Shown one piece after another: positions 58,140 to 64,000 of a stretch of DNA of 64,000 nucleotides. The stretch is from contig NZ_BONQ01000182.1 in the NCBI RefSeq assembly GCF_016862795.1, forward strand, positions 1 to 64,000, in the 5' to 3' direction. The position numbers were made by a program, and so were the translations under genes. Origin of the DNA: Dactylosporangium siamense (GTDB taxonomy: Bacteria; Actinomycetota; Actinomycetes; Mycobacteriales; Micromonosporaceae). The number at the start of each line of letters is the position of its first letter. The stretch's first letter is position 1. The notes beneath the pieces are model-generated. The model saw nothing but the letters and a program-made list of their open reading frames with translations. It was not told where the DNA came from and searched no databases.

Positions 58140-58993
58140 GCGGTCTCCTGGATCATCGAGAGGTACGTGTCTTCCAGCGACGGCCGGGTGACCGTCAGCT
58201 CCGGCACCTCGCCGCCGAACCGGGCGACCAGGTCGGCGACGAACTTCGCCGGGGTGTCGGTGTCGTGCTCCTGCGGGCCGTCCGCGGCGGTCCAGCGGAC
58301 CTTCGCCGCCGCGCTGCCCCGGCCGCCGAGCGTCGCCGGCGTGGCGACCGCCACCATCCGCCCGCGGGTGATCACGCCGACCCGGTCCGCGAGGGTCTCC
58401 GCCTCGTCCAGGTAGTGCGTGGTGAGCAGGATCGTGGTCCCGCCCGCGGCGAGGTCCCGGATCAGGTCCCAGAACTCGCGGCGGGCCTGCGGGTCGAAGC
58501 CGGTGGTCGGCTCGTCGAGGAACAGCAGCTCGGGCCGGCCGATGATGCCCAGCGCCACGTCGAGCCGGCGGCGCTGGCCCCCGGACAGCACCTTGGCCCG
58601 GTCCTTGCGCTTCGCCTGCAGGCCGACCCGTTCGATCACCTCGTCCGGACGGGCGGGATTCGGGTAGTACTTCGCGAAGTGCTGCACGACCTCCTGCACC
58701 GAGAGCTCCTCGAACTCGCCGGTGGACTGCAGCACGACGCCGATGCGGGACCGCCAGTCCAGCGGGCGGCGCTGCGGGTCGACGCCGAGGACGTGGACCT
58801 CGCCGCCGCTGCGCTTGCGGAAGCCCTCCAGCATCTCGACGGTCGTGGTCTTGCCGGCGCCGTTCGGCCCGAGCAGGGCGAACACCTCGCCCCGTTCGAC
58901 GGTGAGGTCGAGCCCGTCGACCGCATGGTGGGCGCCGTAGGTCTTTCGCAGGCCCTTGGCCTCGATGGCATATGCATCGGTCACGATCTCCAT
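58136..58993 (-). CDS. ABC exporter ATP-binding protein (DrrA-like)
   Basis: 285 residues. Walker A LGPNGAGKTT (about 42-51), Q-loop GVVLQSTGEFEELSVQE, signature LSGGQRRRLDVALGI, Walker B LLFLDEPTTGFDP and switch His in LTTHYLDEAE are all intact. The C-terminal DUF4162-like region ends PSLEDTYLSMI, typical of DrrA-type drug-export ATPases. First gene of the operon ATPase-permease-kinase-regulator. The ATG at 58993 is used; a GTG four codons in is also possible. Its promoter region is shared with the divergent gene at 59310 and contains the AGCGCT palindromes, which could affect both. Confidence 0.92.
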   Translation of the reverse strand: MEIVTDAYAIEAKGLRKTYGAHHAVDGLDLTVERGEVFALLGPNGAGKTTTVEMLEGFRKRSGGEVHVLGVDPQRRPLDWRSRIGVVLQSTGEFEELSVQEVVQHFAKYYPNPARPDEVIERVGLQAKRKDRAKVLSGGQRRRLDVALGIIGRPELLFLDEPTTGFDPQARREFWDLIRDLAAGGTTILLTTHYLDEAETLADRVGVITRGRMVAVATPATLGGRGSAAAKVRWTAADGPQEHDTDTPAKFVADLVARFGGEVPELTVTRPSLEDTYLSMIQETA

Positions 58994-59092
58994 CGTGGCC
59001 GGTCCGCGACGTCAGCGGGTCAACCGGTCGATGGACGCGCCCGCCCAACCCGGGCGTCGCAGCCGAGGACTCGAGGGACGGCAACTCTTGCA

Positions 59093-59104
59093 GAGAGCGC
59101 TCCC
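59093..59104. promoter_or_regulatory. Operator-like site GAGAGCGCTCCC
   Basis: AGCGCT core with arms GAG and CCC, one arm of the LacI/CebR-like type TGGGAGCGCTCCCA. A further half-site with the same core lies at 59184-59189 (GTA-AGCGCT-CTC). Both are in the 316-bp divergent region between the exporter operon and the F5/8C gene, which otherwise holds no gene. Confidence 0.45.
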
Positions 59105-59246
59105 AGGAGAGCGGTAATCGTCGGGTGTCACTGCACCGCGGTTCATCACGCCGCTCCGGCCTCCCCATAGGCCAGCTTCGGTAAGCGCTCTCCCATTCTT
59201 GTCGAAGCATTGACACCTCTCAAGAGAGCGTCCAAAGTGACCCGTG

Positions 59247-59260
59247 TGAGAGCGCTCTCT
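59247..59260. promoter_or_regulatory. Palindromic operator TGAGAGCGCTCTCT
   Basis: The core GAGAGCGCTCTC is perfectly symmetric and identical to that at 44298-44309 before the GH16 gene. It lies 50 bp upstream of the ATG at 59310, a position suited to repression. Confidence 0.6.
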
Positions 59261-59309
59261 CACATCCTCGTCACACCGCCGACATCCCAGCTTCACGAAG
59301 GAGTCCCCT

Positions 59310-62009
59310 ATGGAATGGTCGGAACCCCGCCCCGGCCATCGACGTTCACCCGGATCATTGACGAGCCGGCGCACGCTGCGCGTGGTCACCCTCGTGACCG
59401 CGTTGATGGCCTTGCTGGTGGCGTACATCGTCGTGGTCACGACCCGCGCCAACGCGGCTGAGACCCTGCTGTCGCAGGGCAAGCCGACGACCGCCTCGTC
59501 GACGGAGAACGCCGGTACCCCCGCCAGCAGCGCGACCGATGGCAACACCGGCACCCGCTGGTCGAGCGCCTTCAGCGTGCCGCAATGGATCCAGGTCGAC
59601 CTCGGTTCCTCCCAGTCGATCACCCGGGTCGCGTTGAACTGGGAGGGGGCCTACGCCACCGCCTTCCAGATCCAGACCTCCACCAACGGCACCACCTGGA
59701 CGAACGTCTACTCCACCACGACCGGCACCGGCGGCCAGCAGAGCATGCCGGTCACCGGCACCGGTCGCTACGTGCGCGTCAACGCGACCGCGAAGGCCAC
59801 CCAGTGGGGTGTGTCGCTGTGGGAGTTCCAGGTCTTCGGTGGCACGCCCGACACGCCGGGTGGCTGTGGCACCACCAACGCGGCGCAGGGCAAGCCGGCG
59901 ACCGCTTCGTCGATCGAAAACGCCGGCACTCCGGCTTCAGCCGCATTTGACGGCAACACCGGCACCCGCTGGTCCAGCGCGGCCGCGGACCCGCAGTGGC
60001 TCCAGGTCGACCTGGGCGCGGCCGTGTCCGTCTGCGGCGTCTCGCTGAACTGGGAGGCCGCCTACGCGACCGCCTACCAGATCCAGGTGTCCACCAACGG
60101 CACGACCTGGACGAACATCTACAGCACGACCGCCGGCACCGGTGGCGTGCAGACCCCGGCCGTCACCACGACGACCGGTCGCTACGTGCGCGTGAACGGC
60201 ACCGCCCGGGCCACCCAGTGGGGCTACTCGCTCTGGGAGTTCCAGGTCTTCACCGGCTCCGGCCCGTCGGGCTCGACCTCGGTGTCGCCCAGCACGTCCC
60301 CCAGCACGCCGACGCTGCCGACGTCAGACACCCCCGACTTCGGCACGAACGTGCGGATCTTCGATCAGTCCACGTCGGCGGCGACGATCCAGGCGGCGGT
60401 GGACCAGGCGTTCAACGCGCAGCTGCGCAGCCCGACCGCGCAGTTCGGCACCCAGCGCTCCGTGTTCCTCTTCAAGCCCGGCACGTACGGGCGGGTGTGG
60501 GCCAACGTCGGTTTCTACACCACGGTCGCCGGTCTCGGCCTGAACCCCGACGACGTGACGATCAACGGCGCGGTCAACGTCGACTCCGGGTGGAACTTCG
60601 GCGACGAGCTCAACGCCACCCAGAACTTCTGGCGCAGCGTGGAGAACCTGTCGATCGTGCCCGAGGGCGGCACCAACCGGTGGGCCGTCTCCCAGGCCGC
60701 CCCGATGCGCCGGGTGCACATCCGCGGCAACCTGACCCTGGCACCGTCGAACCAGGACAACGGTCAGGGCTACTCCAGCGGCGGCTACCTGGCCGACTCC
60801 GTGGTCGACGGCGTCGTGTCCTCCGGCTCCCAGCAGCAGTGGTACAGCCGCGACAGCCGGATCCAGCGCTGGGACGGCGGCGTCTGGAACATGGTCTACT
60901 CCGGCGTGCAGGGCGCCCCGCCCAACGCGTTCCCGAACCCGCCGCACACCACCCTGGCGACCACCCCCGTCACCCGCGAGAAGCCCTACCTGTACATCGA
61001 CGGCGCCGGCCTGTACCGCGTCTTCGTGCCTGCGATTCGGCGCAACTCCGCGGGCGCCACCTGGCCCAACACGGCCGGCACCTCGATCCCGATGCGGGAG
61101 TTCTACGTCGCCAAGCCCGGTGACAGCGCCGCCCGGATCAACTCCGCCCTCGCCCAGGGCCTGAACCTGTTCTTCACGCCGGGCACCTACTCCCTCGACC
61201 AGACCCTCCGAGTCACCCGTCCCAACACCGTGGTGACCGGCATCGGCTTCCCGACCCTGATCCCGAGCAACGGGGTCGAGGCCCTGAACGTCGCCGACGT
61301 CGACGGCGTCAAGATCAGCGGCTTGACCTTCGACGCCGGGACGACGAACAGCCCGACGTTGATGAGCGTCGGGCAGGCCGGCGTCCACACCGACCACGCC
61401 GCGAACCCGATCAGCATCCAGGACGTCTTCTTCCGCATCGGCAGCAGCGTCCAGGGCAAGGCCACCACCACCCTCGCCGTGCACAGCGACGACACGATCA
61501 TCGACCACATCTGGGCCTGGCGGGCCGACCACGGCGGCGCACCCACCGGCTGGACGGTGAACACCGGCGACACCGGCCTCATCGTCAACGGTGACGACGT
61601 CCTCGCCACCGGCCTGTTCGTCGAGCACTACCAGAAGTACGAGGTGATCTGGAACGGCAACCGCGGACGGACGATCTTCTTCCAGAACGAGAAGCCGTAC
61701 GACGTGCCCAACCAGGCAGCCTGGATCGGCCCCCGGGGCAACGGCTACGCCGCCTACAAGGTCGCCGACACCGTCACCGACCACGAACTGTGGGGCGGCG
61801 GCTCGTACTGCTACTTCAGCGCCAACCCCGCCGTCAGAGTGGACCGGGGCTTCGAGGTGCCCAACCGGACCGGCGTCCGGCTCCACAGCGTCATCACCGT
61901 CTCCCTCGGCGACGTGGGCACCATCGCCAACGTCGTCAACGACACCGGTGGCTCCGTCCCCAACCCCGCCGGCAACACCACGCCACGCCAGGTGGTGAAC
62001 TACCCCTAA
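59310..62009 (+). CDS. Secreted protein with two F5/8-type C (CBM32-like) modules and a beta-helix catalytic region
   Basis: 899 residues. An N-terminal signal/anchor helix (RVVTLVTALMALLVAYIVVV) precedes two discoidin-type modules at about 50-175 and 190-315. Each has GTRWSSA...PQWIQVDLG and ends in SLWEFQVF; they are close duplicates. After a Ser/Thr/Pro linker (SPSTSPSTPTLP) comes a 560-residue region: FLFKPGTYGRVWANVGFYT, NGAVNVDSGWNFGDELNATQ, then TFDAGTTNSPTLMSV and HIWAWRADHG. It looks like two parallel beta-helices as in GH55-type exo-beta-1,3-glucanases. Databases label such proteins variously, so the reaction stays open. The ATG at 59310 follows GAAGGAGTCCCCT. Operators upstream match the GH16 glucanase. 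Confidence 0.82.
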   Translation: MEWSEPRPGHRRSPGSLTSRRTLRVVTLVTALMALLVAYIVVVTTRANAAETLLSQGKPTTASSTENAGTPASSATDGNTGTRWSSAFSVPQWIQVDLGSSQSITRVALNWEGAYATAFQIQTSTNGTTWTNVYSTTTGTGGQQSMPVTGTGRYVRVNATAKATQWGVSLWEFQVFGGTPDTPGGCGTTNAAQGKPATASSIENAGTPASAAFDGNTGTRWSSAAADPQWLQVDLGAAVSVCGVSLNWEAAYATAYQIQVSTNGTTWTNIYSTTAGTGGVQTPAVTTTTGRYVRVNGTARATQWGYSLWEFQVFTGSGPSGSTSVSPSTSPSTPTLPTSDTPDFGTNVRIFDQSTSAATIQAAVDQAFNAQLRSPTAQFGTQRSVFLFKPGTYGRVWANVGFYTTVAGLGLNPDDVTINGAVNVDSGWNFGDELNATQNFWRSVENLSIVPEGGTNRWAVSQAAPMRRVHIRGNLTLAPSNQDNGQGYSSGGYLADSVVDGVVSSGSQQQWYSRDSRIQRWDGGVWNMVYSGVQGAPPNAFPNPPHTTLATTPVTREKPYLYIDGAGLYRVFVPAIRRNSAGATWPNTAGTSIPMREFYVAKPGDSAARINSALAQGLNLFFTPGTYSLDQTLRVTRPNTVVTGIGFPTLIPSNGVEALNVADVDGVKISGLTFDAGTTNSPTLMSVGQAGVHTDHAANPISIQDVFFRIGSSVQGKATTTLAVHSDDTIIDHIWAWRADHGGAPTGWTVNTGDTGLIVNGDDVLATGLFVEHYQKYEVIWNGNRGRTIFFQNEKPYDVPNQAAWIGPRGNGYAAYKVADTVTDHELWGGGSYCYFSANPAVRVDRGFEVPNRTGVRLHSVITVSLGDVGTIANVVNDTGGSVPNPAGNTTPRQVVNYP

Positions 62010-62048
62010 CCCTCACCCCGTCAGTCCCAGCGCAGTACCGACGTGAAC

Positions 62049-62087
62049 CCGGCGGCCACCGGTGCGATCCGCACCGGTGGCCGCCGG
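62049..62087. terminator. Very strong bidirectional hairpin
   Basis: CCGGCGGCCACCGGTGCG (62049-62066) pairs over 18 bp with 62070-62087, leaving a 3-nt loop ATC. It lies between the stops of the convergent genes ending at 62009 and 62096. Confidence 0.82.
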
Positions 62088-62095
62088 CGTACAGA

Positions 62096-63214
62096 TCAGG
62101 TGGTCAGCGTCCACGTGTTGATGAACCCGGTGTCCGCCGACGCCGCGTCCTGGACCCGCAGCCGCCAGGTGCCGTTGCGGGCCTCGCTCGTCAGGTCCAC
62201 GGTGTATGTCTGGTCGATGTTGTCCGCGCTCGCGCCCTGCCGGTTGCTGAGCACGTAGACGGAGCCGTCCGGAGCGACGAGGGACACGACCAGATCGCCG
62301 CGGTACGTGTGGACGATGTGCACCTCGACCGTGCTGATGCCCGCCGCGTTGCCCGTGCAGCCGGCCAGGGTGACCGCGCTCTCCACGGTGGCCAGGTCGA
62401 CGATGGTCACGTCGGTGGGGTTGGCGCCGGTGCAGGTGCTCGGCGGCGCGCCCAGGTTGAGTGTCCACGCGTTGATGAAGCCGGTGTCGGACTGGGCCGC
62501 GTCCTGGACCCGCAGGCGCCAGGTGCCGTTGCGGGCCTCGCTCGACAGGTTCACCGTGTACACCTGGTCGAGGTTCTGCGTCGCGCCGCCCTGGCGGTTG
62601 GCCAGCAGGTAGGAGCTGCCGTCGGGGGCGACGAGGGACACGACCAGGTCGCCGCGGAACGGGTGGACGATGTGCACCTCGACCGTGCTCGCCGCCGACG
62701 CGTTGCCCGGGCAGCCGGTGTAGGTGACGGTGCTCTCCGCGGTGGACAGGTCCGGCACCGGCACGTCCGTGGGGTTGGTCGCCACGGAGCAGGACGGCGA
62801 GTTGGTGACGGTCAGCGTGTGCACCGCGGTGTGGGTCGCCGAGGTCCCGGTGGCCGTGATGGTGATCGGGTACGTGCCGGTCGTCGCGCCCGGCACCGCG
62901 CCGAAGGTCACCGCCGTCTGGGTGCCCGAGGTGATCGTGGTGAAGGCGAAGTGCGCAATGACGTTGCCGGGCAGGCCGGACACGGTCAGGTTCAGCGGCT
63001 GCGCGGCGCCGCTGGTCGTTGTGGTGGAGATGAGGGCCATGACGGTGTTGCCGATCTGCACCTCGCTCGCCGGCGGGCTGAGCGCGATGCTGAAGTCGTT
63101 GGTGGCGGCCGTCGCGGCCGTCGGCGCCGTGAACAGCACACCGAAGATCGCCGCCAGCACGGCCAGCAGGCCGGCACCCAGCCGGCGCCGGGCGGTTGTG
63201 GACGCTGTACCCAT
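62096..63214 (-). CDS. Secreted protein with two tandem P (proprotein convertase) domains
   Basis: 372 residues. The signal peptide (RRRLGAGLLAVLAAIFGVLF) ends near AATAAT. A bacterial Ig-like domain (about 38-130, SGLPGNVIAHFAF) is followed by two P/Homo-B domains (about 135-255 and 260-372). Both carry STVEVHIVHPFRGDLVVSLV or the near-identical HTYRGDLVVSLV, then LVAPDGSSYLL and SEARNGTWRLRVQDAAQSDT. P domains normally sit behind subtilisin-like or metalloprotease catalytic domains; here there is none, so the protein may bind a protease in trans, block one, or act as an adhesin. The ATG at 63214 follows CAGGAGGAACG. Confidence 0.85.
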   Translation of the reverse strand: MGTASTTARRRLGAGLLAVLAAIFGVLFTAPTAATAATNDFSIALSPPASEVQIGNTVMALISTTTTSGAAQPLNLTVSGLPGNVIAHFAFTTITSGTQTAVTFGAVPGATTGTYPITITATGTSATHTAVHTLTVTNSPSCSVATNPTDVPVPDLSTAESTVTYTGCPGNASAASTVEVHIVHPFRGDLVVSLVAPDGSSYLLANRQGGATQNLDQVYTVNLSSEARNGTWRLRVQDAAQSDTGFINAWTLNLGAPPSTCTGANPTDVTIVDLATVESAVTLAGCTGNAAGISTVEVHIVHTYRGDLVVSLVAPDGSVYVLSNRQGASADNIDQTYTVDLTSEARNGTWRLRVQDAASADTGFINTWTLTT

Positions 63215-63333
63215 CGTTCCTCCTGATTGCCGCATCGGGTTCGTGGAGGAGGACGGCGATCGGCGCGGATCCGGACGTCAGGAATCCGACATCCGGCCGG
63301 CGCCTCTGGGCGGCCTGGAAGTGGGACGCCGGG

Positions 63334-64000
63334 TCAGTAGTCCGGCGGGCGGATCAGCTGGGCGTTGACCACCACTGAGGGTTCGCCGCCGAGGTTGGCC
63401 TGGGGTTGGGTGTCCTCCTGGTGGCGGCGGGCCAGGATGGCGGCGCCTGGGCCGTCGCCCTGTTCGATGGCCTGGATCAGCTCGGCGTGGCTGTTGAGAC
63501 TGCGGCGGGTGGCGTCGTCGCCGGGGATGCCGCCCTCGATCAGGGTGCGGGCGGCCCATTCCTCCTCGTGGGCATACCAGAGTCCTTCCAGCATGCCGGC
63601 CAGCAGCTCGAAGGTCTGGTTGCCGCAGTTGCGCACCAGGGCCTCGTGGAACTCCTTCATGCAGGCCACGAACTTCGCGAAGTCGCCGATGCTCTCCTCG
63701 GTGCGGTGCTGGATCTCGCGCAGGGCGGGCACGACCGTCTCCATGCGGTCCGGTCTGGTCGCGCACATCTCGGCGCAGACCGGGTCGAGGCGGCGCACGG
63801 CCAGGCCGAGGTCCTGCACGCTGACGTCGCGGGACTGCAGGACCAGGCCGAAGATGTAGCCGGCGCGTTCGAGCTGGGGCGGGTGCACCTCGGCGCCGCC
63901 GCGGTTGCCGCGGCGGATGGTGATGAGGCCCTCGGTCTCCAGGGTGCGCATGGCCTCACGGACCGACGGCATGCTGACGCGGAACTCCTCGAACAGCTCG
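63334..64000 (-). CDS. FadR-type GntR-family transcriptional regulator, partial
   Basis: The 5' end lies beyond the window; 221 residues are visible. The tail of the winged HTH is ELFEEFRVSMPSVREAMRTL followed by ETEGLITIRRGNRGGAEV, and the C-terminal FCD ligand domain runs from about 60 to 205 with metal-type positions in FVACMKEFHEALVRNCGN and LNSHAELIQAIEQGD. FCD regulators sense acids or sugar acids. Targets are unknown; the secreted protein genes to its left are not obviously linked. Confidence 0.87.
   Translation of the reverse strand, partial: ELFEEFRVSMPSVREAMRTLETEGLITIRRGNRGGAEVHPPQLERAGYIFGLVLQSRDVSVQDLGLAVRRLDPVCAEMCATRPDRMETVVPALREIQHRTEESIGDFAKFVACMKEFHEALVRNCGNQTFELLAGMLEGLWYAHEEEWAARTLIEGGIPGDDATRRSLNSHAELIQAIEQGDGPGAAILARRHQEDTQPQANLGGEPSVVVNAQLIRPPDY

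Noticed and set aside
59465-60260. Direct repeats considered as a mobile-element footprint
   Set aside because: They encode two F5/8-type C domains in one continuous reading frame, i.e. a domain duplication.
62100-62700. Near-identical DNA segments considered as insertion-sequence ends
   Set aside because: They correspond to duplicated P domains within one gene.
1-64000. tRNA, rRNA, riboswitch, phage or plasmid replication features
   Set aside because: I looked for tRNA-like CCA ends, integrase or transposase motifs and origin-type repeats by eye and found none convincing; a covariance-model search would be needed to exclude small RNAs.

Overview
The window is very GC-rich, with frequent GTG starts, strong AGGAGG-type ribosome binding sites and many ATGA/GTGA stop-start overlaps. 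The families present (hemerythrin, PF04672 methyltransferase, PucR regulators, fused oligopeptide permease-ATPase, LAXTG surface proteins, GH16 with ricin lectin, DUF1254, TIGR03084 remnant) point to a soil-type filamentous actinobacterium, plausibly Micromonosporaceae. This placement is inferred from gene content and not measured. I saw no rRNA, tRNA, CRISPR array, intact transposase or prophage. It looks like an accessory-rich chromosomal region.

Layout. 1-1606: a cut-off anti-sigma-type ATPase, a GlsB-like stress membrane protein and an adenylate kinase. 1755-18155: four c-di-GMP (GGDEF or GGDEF-EAL) proteins, one apparently inactive in both domains, interspersed with a tandem dynamin-like GTPase pair, a secreted GH18-like protein, a LuxR fragment, a DUF1254 protein and a PF04672 methyltransferase. 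18174-19304: a patch of gene remnants. 19490-33327: a left-pointing cluster with a PucR regulator, an N-acylamino-acid racemase, a GNAT acyltransferase, an M20 hydrolase, two serine hydrolases, a complete oligopeptide ABC importer and an M19 dipeptidase. The racemase, acyltransferase and hydrolase together match the known N-succinyl route that converts D- to L-amino acids, so the cluster reads as uptake and salvage of D-amino-acid peptides.

33328-46289: more remnants, then secreted or surface proteins: a pectinase-like beta-helix protein, a beta-propeller protein with an LAVTG sortase signal, an M28 aminopeptidase with PA domain, a GH16 glucanase with ricin lectin and a small Lys/Ser-rich lipoprotein. 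An alpha/beta-hydrolase gene here seems to be split around a HAD phosphatase gene.

46519-58993: a methyltransferase, a MarR remnant, a two-component system whose kinase-regulator junction carries five in-frame 18/21-bp repeats, a divergent DJ-1/PfpI membrane protein, an FMN split-barrel protein, hemerythrin, a lipoprotein, a STAS protein, a sulfotransferase, and an operon of ABC exporter plus two-component system. 59310-64000: a large F5/8C-beta-helix protein preceded by palindromes sharing an AGCGCT core with the one in front of the GH16 gene, a secreted tandem P-domain protein, and a FadR-type GntR regulator cut by the window edge.
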